From Actinomycetota bacterium (GTDB taxonomy: Bacteria > Actinomycetota > Actinomycetes > S36-B12), in the NCBI GenBank assembly GCA_016870195.1, contig VGCC01000009.1, positions 1-64,000 on the forward strand: a DNA stretch of 64,000 nucleotides. The letters are read 5' to 3'. Position 1 is the first letter of the stretch; each line of letters starts with the position of its first letter. The notes beneath the pieces were generated by a model. That model was not told where the DNA came from. It ran no database searches and saw nothing but the letters and a program-made list of their open reading frames with translations. Shown here piece by piece: positions 30,501 to 39,207 of the stretch. Made by a program: the position numbers and the translations under genes.

Positions 30501-31321
30501 GCGGCAGGGTCCTCCCGGGCCCCGATGCACAGTGGACGGGCGGCAGCGCGCGCGCGTACGCCCACTGCGTGCTCGCCCCCAATCCATCGCCATGGACCCT
30601 CGAAGGGACCAACACCTGGATCGTCGGGGAAGCTGGCGTGTGCGTCGTGGTGGATCCGGGCCCGGAGAACTCGGATCACCATGCGTCAATGCTCGCCGCA
30701 TGCGAGCAACGTGCCGAGACTCCGCGCATGATCCTGCTAACCCACGGTCACATCGATCACTCGGAGAGCGCCCGCACTCTGGCAGAACGTCTCGGCGTAC
30801 CGGTGCGAGCGTGGGATCCGCGCTTCTCCTTCGATCCCGCCCACGCGCGGAATCCGGAGGTACTAAGTCACGGTGAGGTCTTCGACATCGGGGGCCGTGG
30901 CGTCTCCGTGCTCGCAACGCCAGGACACAGTTCCGACAGCGTGTGCCTGGTCGTGGGTGACTGTGTTCTCACCGGCGACACCGTTCTCGGCCGGGGAACC
31001 ACAGTCGTCGCCTATCCGGACGGCGACCTCGGTGCGTACCTCGCGAGCCTCGAGGCACTACGGACCTTCTGCGCCGACAACGGTGTTGCCTCACTCCTCC
31101 CCGGCCACGGACCCGTGCTCGATGACCCGGTCGGAGTCGTGACCGCGTATCAGGATCATCGGGCCATGCGTCTTGCGCAGGTGCACGCCGTGTGGTCCGA
31201 CGGCGCCGATGTCGAGGAGATCGTCGACATCGTCTACGCGGATGTTCCCGATGCCGTGCGCGCCGCGGCGGTCTTGACGGTGCGCGCGCAGGTGGCGTAC
31301 TTAGCGCGCTCTGCGCCGTAG
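30497..31321 (+). CDS. metallo-beta-lactamase-fold hydrolase (LACTB2-like)
   Basis: 274 residues. Zinc motif LTHGHIDHSES (about 79-89), later histidines in TPGHSSDS and LPGHGPV, and a C-terminal winged-helix-like region (VEEIVDIVYADVPDAVRAAAVLTVRAQVAYL). LACTB2 members are RNA endonucleases or hydrolases. Equivalent in place to Rv3677c. The 3' end overlaps the convergent crp gene by 21 bases. Confidence 0.88.
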   Translation: MSGRVLPGPDAQWTGGSARAYAHCVLAPNPSPWTLEGTNTWIVGEAGVCVVVDPGPENSDHHASMLAACEQRAETPRMILLTHGHIDHSESARTLAERLGVPVRAWDPRFSFDPAHARNPEVLSHGEVFDIGGRGVSVLATPGHSSDSVCLVVGDCVLTGDTVLGRGTTVVAYPDGDLGAYLASLEALRTFCADNGVASLLPGHGPVLDDPVGVVTAYQDHRAMRLAQVHAVWSDGADVEEIVDIVYADVPDAVRAAAVLTVRAQVAYLARSAP

Positions 31322-31975
31322 ACGCTCGACATCGAGAATCACGACCTGGCGCGACTCGAGTCGGACCCACCCGCGCTGGGTGAAGTCCGCGAGGGCTTTG
31401 TTCACCGTCTCGCGCGAGGCACCGACGAGTTGCGCGATCTCCTCCTGAGTCATGTCATGGGTGACCAGCAGACCCTCGGGAGTGACGGTGCCGAATTTCT
31501 CTCCGAGATCCATGAGTGCTTTCGCAACACGGCCGGGGACGTCGGAGAAAACGAGATCGGCCATCGCCTCGTTGGTGCGTCGGATACGCCGGGCCAACGC
31601 CTGCAGCAGAGCGGCTGCGACCTCAGGGCGTCCGGCGAGCCATGGCATCAACTGTTCGTTGCTCAACTCGAGGACGGAGGCGTCGGTCAATGCGGTGGCG
31701 GTTGCGGCGCGCTTACCCGGATCGAACAAACTCAACTCACCGAACATCTCACCGGGTCCGAGAACCGCCATCAGGGATTCGCGGCCGTCGGGGGAGGAGT
31801 GTCCGAGCTTCACCTTCCCATCGAGGATGACGTAGAGCCGGTCACCGGGTTCACCCTCTTCGAAGAGTGTTTGACCCTTGAGGACATGTTTCTCGACCAG
31901 GGTCTCGCGCAGTGCGCGCGCACCCTCGTCGTCGAGTGCAGCGAAGAGCGGGCTTGCGCTCAACACTCCATCCAT
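31301..31975 (-). CDS. crp: Crp/Fnr-family cAMP receptor protein
   Basis: 224 residues from ATG 31975 (GGGAGGAAAC upstream), the same length as M. tuberculosis Crp (Rv3676). Cyclic-nucleotide domain (about 10-120) with GEMFGELSLF and KRAATATA forming the phosphate-binding cassette; helix-turn-helix MTQEEIAQLVGASRETVNKALADF near 170-193. A global regulator of carbon and redox genes in relatives. No clear TGTGA-N6-TCACA site is present in the 73-base gap to the divergent gene. Confidence 0.93.
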   Translation of the reverse strand: MDGVLSASPLFAALDDEGARALRETLVEKHVLKGQTLFEEGEPGDRLYVILDGKVKLGHSSPDGRESLMAVLGPGEMFGELSLFDPGKRAATATALTDASVLELSNEQLMPWLAGRPEVAAALLQALARRIRRTNEAMADLVFSDVPGRVAKALMDLGEKFGTVTPEGLLVTHDMTQEEIAQLVGASRETVNKALADFTQRGWVRLESRQVVILDVERLRRRAR

Positions 31976-32048
31976 GTTTCCTCCCTCAGCCCGATTGTTG
32001 CCTATGACGACGTGCGGGTCCATGGGGGGTCGGACGTACCCTGGGGGG

Positions 32049-32663
32049 ATGCGCCCGTGGATTCCACTGCTATTCACCGTGGCGTTGACCGGATGTGCGC
32101 AGGCGAGCGACGCCGCCGGGGTGCGTGTCAGCGAGTCGCCTCCGGCAATGGCCGACGTGACCATGACGAGGGGCGACGTGGTCGCGGATCTGGCCGCCGA
32201 ATTGAACCTCGAGCCATGTCCACTCGCGACAGAGCCCGGTGCGCCGACAGTGCCGGGACTCCCCGACGAGGAGTTCCCCTGTCTGGGCGGTGGGCCCGCC
32301 GTGAATCTCGCCGCGCTGCGGGGGACGCCGCTCGTGGTGAACGTCTGGGCGTCGTGGTGTCCGCCCTGCGTCGATGAGATGCCGATTCTCGCCGCGGGAG
32401 ACGAGAAGTACGCCGACATCCAATTCCTCGGCGTGACCATCCAGGACGATCCGGTCAAGTCCCTCGAACTCCTCAAGGACGTCGGAGTGCGCTTCCCCTC
32501 GGTGGTCGATCCAGCCGGTTTGACGCGCGCTTCGCTCTTGATTACCGGACCGCCCGTCACCTTCTTCATCGACTCCGAGGGCACCATCACCGGGCGCTTC
32601 GATGGAGCGATCCCGGATGGCGAGACTCTCGACGCGCTCATTGCGGAGCATCTGCCCTCGTGA
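32049..32663 (+). CDS. TlpA-like thioredoxin lipoprotein
   Basis: 204 residues from ATG 32049. Lipobox LTGC (about 12-15) and a TlpA/ResA-type thioredoxin domain (about 75-204) with redox motif WASWCPPCVDEMP and cis-Pro in GPPVTFFID. It reduces or isomerises disulfides outside the membrane, possibly for cytochrome maturation. TACCCT (32037-32042) lies six bases upstream, suggesting a leaderless mRNA. In mycobacteria an nth gene sits between crp and this gene; here it does not. Confidence 0.9.
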   Translation: MRPWIPLLFTVALTGCAQASDAAGVRVSESPPAMADVTMTRGDVVADLAAELNLEPCPLATEPGAPTVPGLPDEEFPCLGGGPAVNLAALRGTPLVVNVWASWCPPCVDEMPILAAGDEKYADIQFLGVTIQDDPVKSLELLKDVGVRFPSVVDPAGLTRASLLITGPPVTFFIDSEGTITGRFDGAIPDGETLDALIAEHLPS

Positions 32664-33313
32664 CCTGGCGCAGCACCGGTGAGTTACTCGTACCCGCGGA
32701 CTCCCTTCCCACCTGGGTCCAACCAGTTGCCCAGTTCGCATCATCGACGCACGTGTCGCAGCTCACCCGGTTCGTCCCGACGACGGGTGCGGGTCGTCAC
32801 GCTGCGGTCTTGATCCTCCTCGGCGAGGGGCCCGAGGTGGTACTCGTGCAGCGGGCGGGGGGAGACGCGCTCCACTCCGGCCAACCTGCGTTTCCCGGTG
32901 GTGTCGTGGAACTTTCGGACACCGACTCCGTCGATGCCGCACTCCGGGAGACATACGAGGAGATCGGGGTGGCGCAGGATGAGGTCACCCCCTTCGCTCT
33001 GCTCCCGGATCTGCTGATCCCGGTCAGTGACTTCGTTGTCAGTCCGGTCCTCGCACTCTGGCGTGCACCGCACGAGGTGAGCGCCACGGATCTGAATGAG
33101 ATCTCGTCGGTGCACCGGATCCCGATTCGAGACCTGGCGGCAGCGGGGAATAGGTGCTCCGTCCGCCATCCCTCGGGTTTCGTCAGCCCGGGATTCGAAG
33201 TCTCCTCGATGCTCGTCTGGGGTTTCACGGCCGGAATCCTGAACGGTCTGCTGCGCGAGGCAGGGTGGGAGGAACCCTGGGACTCCGAGCGCGTCATCAC
33301 GCTGTCCGGCTGA
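32660..33313 (+). CDS. CoA pyrophosphatase-like NUDIX hydrolase
   Basis: 217 residues from GTG 32660, overlapping tlpA by four bases. The CoA-specific motif before the NUDIX box is present (VQRAGGDALHSGQPAFPGG), then GGVVELSDTDSVDAALRETYEEIGV. Predicted to cleave CoA to 3',5'-ADP and phosphopantetheine. Position matches Rv3672c. Confidence 0.9.
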   Translation: MTWRSTGELLVPADSLPTWVQPVAQFASSTHVSQLTRFVPTTGAGRHAAVLILLGEGPEVVLVQRAGGDALHSGQPAFPGGVVELSDTDSVDAALRETYEEIGVAQDEVTPFALLPDLLIPVSDFVVSPVLALWRAPHEVSATDLNEISSVHRIPIRDLAAAGNRCSVRHPSGFVSPGFEVSSMLVWGFTAGILNGLLREAGWEEPWDSERVITLSG

Positions 33314-33336
33314 TCCCACGGTCATGATGGAGCGCT

Positions 33337-34542
33337 ATGGCCATCATCGACTGGGTGCTCATCGGGGCCTTCGTGATCTTCGCGTGGACCGGGTGGCGCC
33401 AGGGCTTTATCGCCGGGGTGTTCTCCTTCATCGGCTTCCTGGGGGGTGGCGCCCTCGTCATCTGGCTCCTCCCCGCGCGAATCGAGGAATGGATCGAACC
33501 ATCGACCCTTCGTCTCATCGCGCTCGTCGGTGCCGTGGTGCTCGGCGCGATCTTCGGGCAGGTGCTCCTGTCGATCCTGGGCCAGCGGATCCGGACTGTC
33601 GTCGTGTGGAAGCCGGCTCGCCTTGTCGACCACGTGCTCGGTGCCGGCCTGAATGTCATCGCGCTGGCCGTGATGCTCTGGGTGCTGGCCTCCGCGCTCG
33701 CCTACGCGCCGTTCGCGGTTGTCAGTGATCAGGTCAGCTCCTCGCGTGTGCTGACGACCCTGGATTCTGTCGTGCCCAGCCAGGCACGCGATGCCTTCTA
33801 CGACGTGACGGGAACTTTGGCCGAGACCGCGGTTCCGCGGATCGTGGCAGGTGCGGGAGAGGTGCTGTCTCCCGAGGTCGACGCTCCCGATGCTGCCGTC
33901 GTTGATCCCGTGGTGGAGCAATCCCGATCGTCCATCGTGAAGATCGTGGGCGATGCCAGGAAGTGCGACCAGGTCGTCTCCGGATCGGGCTTCGTGCTGG
34001 AGCGGGGAGTGATCGCTACGAATGCGCATGTGGTGGCCGGCACTTCCGATCTGAGGGTCAGAGTCCGCTCCGGCATCTCCTCCGTTGCTGCCACGGTCGT
34101 CTACTTCGATCCCGACACCGATATCGCGCTGCTCAGTGCCCCGGACCTTGAGGCGCCCCCGATGGATCTGGTCCTTGCTCCGCTTGAGCGCGGGACATCC
34201 GTTGTGACCGCGGGGTTTCCCGGTGGCAGCCGGTTCACCGCGAAGCCGGCACGTGTGCGGGACGTGGCGGTCACCCGGGGGGAGTCGATCTATGGTGAGC
34301 CGGGTGTGCGGCGCGAGGTGTACGTGCTGCGGGGTGAGGTGATGCCGGGAATCTCGGGTGGGCCGGTGCTGACCGAGGACGGGCGCGTCGCCGGCATGGT
34401 CTTCGCCGCCGGTGTGGGCACGCCGAACGTCGCCTACGCCTTGACCAGTCAGGTCATCGCCGAGGCGAGTGCCCTCGCTGGCACCGAGCCCGTCGCCAAC
34501 GGAAGTTGCGACGTCGTGGTGCGTTCGTCATCGCGCAATTAG
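33337..34542 (+). CDS. marP: MarP-family membrane serine protease
   Basis: 401 residues. Four TM helices of the CvpA type (about 1-105), then a chymotrypsin-like protease outside the membrane: H231 (TNAHVVAG), D262 (DTDIALL), S340 (GISGGPV, Ile in place of the usual Asn). Cysteines near 210 and 394 flank the protease domain and match the regulatory disulfide known in M. tuberculosis MarP, needed for acid and oxidative resistance. The 3' end overlaps the convergent hydrolase by 15 bases. Confidence 0.92.
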   Translation: MAIIDWVLIGAFVIFAWTGWRQGFIAGVFSFIGFLGGGALVIWLLPARIEEWIEPSTLRLIALVGAVVLGAIFGQVLLSILGQRIRTVVVWKPARLVDHVLGAGLNVIALAVMLWVLASALAYAPFAVVSDQVSSSRVLTTLDSVVPSQARDAFYDVTGTLAETAVPRIVAGAGEVLSPEVDAPDAAVVDPVVEQSRSSIVKIVGDARKCDQVVSGSGFVLERGVIATNAHVVAGTSDLRVRVRSGISSVAATVVYFDPDTDIALLSAPDLEAPPMDLVLAPLERGTSVVTAGFPGGSRFTAKPARVRDVAVTRGESIYGEPGVRREVYVLRGEVMPGISGGPVLTEDGRVAGMVFAAGVGTPNVAYALTSQVIAEASALAGTEPVANGSCDVVVRSSSRN

Positions 34543-35436
34543 CCACTCGACAACGACTTCGTGGAATTCATCGGGACGTTCCTCGTGCACGAAATGACCC
34601 GCAGCTAGATCACGCTGCGTGTACGACCCCGTCACATACTCCTCGCACTCGGCGAAGGTATCGGCTCGGACGACAGGATTCTTCGACCCCGTGACTACGA
34701 GCACGTCCGTGGTCAGTGGTGTCTCCATTCGCGCCATGTAGTTCACGCCGTCCGAGCGATAGACCGAGCGGACAGCCCATCGGTAGGACTCAATCGCCGT
34801 GTGAGCCGTGGGCCAACGCAGGAAAGCCGTTCGGTATCGCTCGAGGGCGTCGGGATCCAACCAGCCGTCATCGGCGGACCATGTGCGGAGGAAGTGCTCG
34901 ATGCGTGCTGCGCCGGATGAGCGCAGTGTCCGTTCCGGCCAGAAGGGGAGCTGCAGGCCCCAGATGAAGCCCATCGCCCTTCGCTGGCCGCGATCGGTCA
35001 GCATCGCATGACGCATGCGCCGCGGATGCGGTGCGTTGACGGCGACGATGCCATCGGTCAGCTCGGGATGGGTCACGCCGAGGGTCCATGCCACGACACC
35101 CCCCCAACCGTGGCCGATCACCGTCGCCCGATCCTCACCGAGGCTGCGGATGATGGCGGCGGTGTCTCTCGCGAGCGTCACCGGGTCGTACCCATGCGGG
35201 GGGTGGTCGGAGGCTCCGTAGCCGCGCATGTCGATGGCGACAACCCGGAATCCCTGGTCCGCGAGCACTGGGATCAGGTGGCGCCAGGTCCACCAGAACT
35301 GCGGAAAGCCGTGCAGCAGGACGACCAAGGGGCCCTCGCCCTGCTCGACGATGTGGAAGAGGGAACCGTTCGCGGAGAGATCCCGGTGCCGCCACGGCCC
35401 TTCCGCGCGGAGCACTTGCTCGGGGCTGATGGGCAC
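34528..35436 (-). CDS. alpha/beta hydrolase, epoxide-hydrolase-like
   Basis: 302 residues. Oxyanion motif LLHGFPQFWWTW (about 38-49), nucleophile elbow GHGWGG with Asp/Gly context (VIGHGWGGVVAW, about 105-116), and C-terminal AGHFVHEERP carrying the catalytic His. The elbow centre is W, not D or S; the HGFP and tail match the EphE group, but the nucleophile may be noncanonical. Position corresponds to Rv3670 (ephE). Followed after three bases by the holin-X gene upstream in the same strand. Confidence 0.83.
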   Translation of the reverse strand: MPISPEQVLRAEGPWRHRDLSANGSLFHIVEQGEGPLVVLLHGFPQFWWTWRHLIPVLADQGFRVVAIDMRGYGASDHPPHGYDPVTLARDTAAIIRSLGEDRATVIGHGWGGVVAWTLGVTHPELTDGIVAVNAPHPRRMRHAMLTDRGQRRAMGFIWGLQLPFWPERTLRSSGAARIEHFLRTWSADDGWLDPDALERYRTAFLRWPTAHTAIESYRWAVRSVYRSDGVNYMARMETPLTTDVLVVTGSKNPVVRADTFAECEEYVTGSYTQRDLAAGHFVHEERPDEFHEVVVEWLIAR

Positions 35437-35439
35437 GCG

Positions 35440-35829
35440 CTACTGGTTGCTGACGCTTTGCGCGATGGCCTGCTGCGTCTTCTCAAGCTCCGCTACACCG
35501 AGTTTCGGGCCGCGAATCTTCTTGGCGTTGTTCGCGGCAACCAGTCCCGCGATCACCGCGATGAGGATCAAGCCACCCGCGACGATCAGGAAGGACAGCC
35601 ATGGTGCGAGTCCCGCAGCGACGAGACCCAGGGCAGCAGCAACGAGCAGGAACAGACTCGCAGTACTGACAGCACCGATCGCGATCAGTCCGAAGATCGA
35701 TACCTTCGCAACGTCCTGCCCGGTCTGCTGCAATTCCGCCTTGACCAAGGCCGCCTGCGCGCTGGCCAGACGCTTGGCCTGGGACACGGTGGTGCCGATG
35801 AGCGCACCGATGCTGGGCTGGCCGTCCAT
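35440..35829 (-). CDS. actinobacterial holin-X-like membrane protein
   Basis: 129 residues. N-terminal amphipathic helix (SQAKRLASAQAALVKAELQQTGQDVAK), then two adjacent TM helices (about 45-100) and a short tail. Matches the Phage_holin_3_6 family found as a housekeeping gene beside marP/ephE (Rv3669-like); not evidence of prophage. TAGCCT (35836-35841) six bases upstream supports ATG 35829. Confidence 0.85.
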   Translation of the reverse strand: MDGQPSIGALIGTTVSQAKRLASAQAALVKAELQQTGQDVAKVSIFGLIAIGAVSTASLFLLVAAALGLVAAGLAPWLSFLIVAGGLILIAVIAGLVAANNAKKIRGPKLGVAELEKTQQAIAQSVSNQ

Positions 35830-35838
35830 GGGGTCAGG

Positions 35839-37131
35839 CTAGCGGGGGTCCGGATCAGTCGGGTTCTGGTAGACGTCGGGGATGCCGTCGGCATCGATGT
35901 CGGCCTCTTCGACAGCCGCGAACCGGTCGTAGTGACGGCGCCGCGCGGTGAGCACAATCGCGGCGAGAGCGGTCGCGACCAATGATGCCCCGAGGATCGC
36001 GCCCTTCGCAGGCTCGAGCAGCATCGGGCTCCCCTCGTATGCGAGTTCGGCGATTAGGAGCGCCACGGTGAATCCGATACCCGCGAGCACGCCGATCGCG
36101 GCGACATCACGCCACGCGATGCCGGGTGCGAGGGATGCGCGGGTGAATCGCGCAGTGAGCCAGGCCCCTGCGAGCACGCCGATGGGTTTCCCGACAACCA
36201 GGCCGATCAGGATGCCCAGGGCCACCGGCTCGGCGAAGGCGCTCAGGATGCCTATGGCACGTAGATCCACCCCGGCCGCGAGGAATGCGAAGAGCGGTAC
36301 GGCAATACCGGCGCTCCATGGGTGGATGCGATGGGACAAACGATCTGCCGGGGAGGCCAACTCGCCGGAGTCGGTTCGCACTCGAGTGAGGAGACCCAGG
36401 ATCACCCCCGCGACCGTCGCGTGCACACCGCTGCGGAATGTGAAGTACCAGGCGAGGAGCGCCAGGGGTACGTAGAACCATGGTGATGTCCATCGGGCGC
36501 GCTGGGCGAGGGCGTAGATCGCGAAGGTGAGGATCGCTGCGCCGAACCAGTAGGCGTTGAACTTGTCCGAGTAGAACACGGCGATCACGGCGATCGCGCC
36601 GAGATCGTCCACCACGGCGAGGGTCAACAGGAATGCGCGTAGCGCCACGGGCAATCTCCGACCGAAGACCGCCAACACGGCGAGGGCGAACGCGATGTCG
36701 GTGGCCATCGGGATCCCCCAACCGGTGAGGTCGCCCCTGTTCATCGAGGCATTGACACCGACGAAGATCAACGCGGGCACAGCCATACCGCCGATAGCCG
36801 CCGCAGCCGGCACGATCGCTTGCGATGCCTTACTCAGCGATCCGACAACGAGTTCATGTTTGAGCTCGAGACCAACCACGAAGAAGAAGACGGCGAGCAG
36901 CGCATCCGCTGCCCACACTCCGAGAGACAGGTTCAACCCGAGTGAGCTAGGTCCGACCTGCAGGTCGACGAGGGATGTATACGTGTCGCCCCACGGGGAA
37001 TTCGCCCAGACGAGAGCGATAAGCGCTGCGGTGATGAGCAGCAGTCCACCGATCGTCTCATCGCGGAGATAGGACAGCACCCACCCGCGCTCACGCAGTG
37101 AGGGGCGGGTAAGGAACTCGCGCCGCTCCAT
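35839..37131 (-). CDS. nhaA: Na+/H+ antiporter NhaA
   Basis: 430 residues with about 12 TM helices. NhaA hallmarks: FFFVVGLELKHELVVG, GWGIPMATDIAFALA and AVVDDLGAIAVIAVFY, the last containing the transport aspartate pair. Exports Na+ in exchange for protons. A C-terminal tail ends in a DADGIPDVYQNP segment. TAGGGT at 37138-37143 is six bases from ATG. Confidence 0.94.
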   Translation of the reverse strand: MERREFLTRPSLRERGWVLSYLRDETIGGLLLITAALIALVWANSPWGDTYTSLVDLQVGPSSLGLNLSLGVWAADALLAVFFFVVGLELKHELVVGSLSKASQAIVPAAAAIGGMAVPALIFVGVNASMNRGDLTGWGIPMATDIAFALAVLAVFGRRLPVALRAFLLTLAVVDDLGAIAVIAVFYSDKFNAYWFGAAILTFAIYALAQRARWTSPWFYVPLALLAWYFTFRSGVHATVAGVILGLLTRVRTDSGELASPADRLSHRIHPWSAGIAVPLFAFLAAGVDLRAIGILSAFAEPVALGILIGLVVGKPIGVLAGAWLTARFTRASLAPGIAWRDVAAIGVLAGIGFTVALLIAELAYEGSPMLLEPAKGAILGASLVATALAAIVLTARRRHYDRFAAVEEADIDADGIPDVYQNPTDPDPR

Positions 37132-37169
37132 GTCGCGACCCTATCCAGGTGAGTCGGTTTCGCCCGGGT

Positions 37170-39122
37170 TCAGTCCTCGGGCTGAGCCGTGCTCATCCCA
37201 CCCGCGATCAGATTCATCACGGTGGGGTCGGCCAGGGTGGTGACGTCACCGAGATTGCGGTTCTCGGCGACATCGCGCAGCAGCCTCCGCATGATCTTGC
37301 CCGAGCGCGTCTTCGGGAGCTCCTGGACGATGAGGATCTGACGGGGCTTCGCGATCGGGCCAATCTCCTTGGCCACGTGCGCGCGGAACTCCTTCGCGAG
37401 TCCCTCTCCATCGTCGACGCCACCGCGCAGGATGACGAATGCGACGATTCCCTGGCCGGTCATCTCATCGCTGGCTCCCACGACGGCAGCCTCGGCCACT
37501 TTCGGATGGGATACGAGCGCCGACTCCACTTCCGTGGTGGAGATGCGATGTCCGGAGACGTTCATCACGTCGTCTACCCGACCCAGCACCCAGATCGCGC
37601 CATCCTCATCCAGTTTGGCGCCGTCGCCTGCGAAGTAGTACTGCGGCCACCGCGACCAATAGGTATCGATGTAGCGCTGGTCATCCCCCCAGATCCCGCG
37701 CAGCATCGACGGCCACGGTTCAGTGAGTACGAGGTAACCGCCATTCCCGTTGCCCAGCGGAGTTCCTGCGTCGTTGACCACGGCCGCACCGATCCCGGGC
37801 AGTGGACGCATGGCCGAGCCTGGCTTGCACGCGGTGACTCCGGGCAGCGGCGAGATCATGATGGCGCCGGTCTCGGTTTGCCACCAGGTGTCGACGATGG
37901 GGCAGTGGCCCCCTCCAATGGTGTCGCGGTACCAGATCCAGGCCTCGGGGTTGATCGGTTCGCCCACCGAACCGAGGAGGCGAAGTGAGGTCAGGTCGTG
38001 CTTGCCCGGGAGTTCGTCACCCCACTTCATGAACGTGCGAATCGCGGTGGGTGCCGTGTAGAAGATCGTAACGCGATGCCGCTCGATGATGTCCCAGAAG
38101 CGATCCTTCGCCGGGGTGTCCGGTGTGCCCTCATAGACGACCTGCGTGACGCGATTGGCGAGTGGTCCATAGACGATGTAGCTGTGCCCGGTGACCCAGC
38201 CGATATCGGCGGTGCACCAGTAGATGTCGCTATCGGGCTTGAGGTCGAAGACGCTGCGGTGTGTGAACGAGGCCTGGGTCAGGTAGCCGCCGGAGGTGTG
38301 CAGGATGCCCTTCGGCTTCCCGGTGGTCCCAGATGTGTAGAGGATGAACAACGGATGCTCGGAGTCGAAGGCCTCCGGGGTATGGCTGCTCGACTGACGA
38401 TCGACGATGTCGTGCCACCACACGTCTCGGTCGTGCCATGGCACCTCATTGCCCGTGCGGCGGACCACGAGGACGCGTTGCACCGACGGGGAGGCATCGA
38501 CCGCTTCATCGACAGCGGGCTTGAGTGGCATGACCGAGCCACGCCGGTTCTGGCCGTCGGCTGTTATGACGAGCGTGGCCTGTGCATCCTCAATGCGGCT
38601 ACGCAGGGCCTCGGCGCTGAATCCAGCGAACACCACGGAGTGGGGTGCGCCGATACGGGCGCATGCGAGCATCGCGACGATCGCCTCCGGGATCATTGGC
38701 ATGTAGATCGCCACGCGATCGCCGCCCTTAACGCCGAGTTCGATCAGCGCATTCGCCGCCTTGCAGACGTCGTTCATGAGCTCGTTGTAGGTGACGTCGC
38801 GTCGGTCACCGGGCTCACCCTCGAACCGGAGAGCGACCTGCGATCCGTGCCCTGACTCCACATGACGGTCCACGCAGTTATAGGCGACGTTGAGTTTCCC
38901 GCCAACAAACCACTTCGCAAACGGTGCGTTCGACCAATCGAGCACCTCGGTGAAGGGTGCGTCCCAGTGGAGATGGTGCGCCTGCTCCGCCCAGAAGCCG
39001 AGACGATCGGCCGAGGCCTCGTCGTACATCGATCCCTTGGCATTCGCACGAGCCGCGAACTCGGGCGGTGGTGGGAACAGCCGATCCTCACGCAGTAGGT
39101 TGCTCAATGCCTCGTCCGACAT
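37170..39122 (-). CDS. acs: acetyl-CoA synthetase
   Basis: 650 residues from ATG 39122, with GGGAGAGG just upstream; this is the normal Acs length, and the 22-residue extension was rejected. Adenylate-forming motifs: YTSGTTGKPKG, WWQTETG, and the C-terminal TRSGKIMRRLLRD carrying the acetylatable lysine. Converts acetate, ATP and CoA to acetyl-CoA. Position matches the acs (Rv3667) end of the mycobacterial neighbourhood. Confidence 0.96.
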   Translation of the reverse strand: MSDEALSNLLREDRLFPPPPEFAARANAKGSMYDEASADRLGFWAEQAHHLHWDAPFTEVLDWSNAPFAKWFVGGKLNVAYNCVDRHVESGHGSQVALRFEGEPGDRRDVTYNELMNDVCKAANALIELGVKGGDRVAIYMPMIPEAIVAMLACARIGAPHSVVFAGFSAEALRSRIEDAQATLVITADGQNRRGSVMPLKPAVDEAVDASPSVQRVLVVRRTGNEVPWHDRDVWWHDIVDRQSSSHTPEAFDSEHPLFILYTSGTTGKPKGILHTSGGYLTQASFTHRSVFDLKPDSDIYWCTADIGWVTGHSYIVYGPLANRVTQVVYEGTPDTPAKDRFWDIIERHRVTIFYTAPTAIRTFMKWGDELPGKHDLTSLRLLGSVGEPINPEAWIWYRDTIGGGHCPIVDTWWQTETGAIMISPLPGVTACKPGSAMRPLPGIGAAVVNDAGTPLGNGNGGYLVLTEPWPSMLRGIWGDDQRYIDTYWSRWPQYYFAGDGAKLDEDGAIWVLGRVDDVMNVSGHRISTTEVESALVSHPKVAEAAVVGASDEMTGQGIVAFVILRGGVDDGEGLAKEFRAHVAKEIGPIAKPRQILIVQELPKTRSGKIMRRLLRDVAENRNLGDVTTLADPTVMNLIAGGMSTAQPED

Positions 39123-39207
39123 AACCTCTCCCTTCGACCCCTGCACATTCTGGCTCACTCGAGCAGGCCATGTGGGGTGAGTGGTCATTCGCGGTTAGCG
39201 TGAGGTC

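Noticed and set aside
31976-32048. CRP binding site in the crp-tlpA gap
   Set aside because: No TGTGA-N6-TCACA-like palindrome could be found by eye.
35440-35829. Prophage signal from the holin-like gene
   Set aside because: The holin-X family is a housekeeping membrane protein in this conserved actinobacterial locus, and no phage genes are near.
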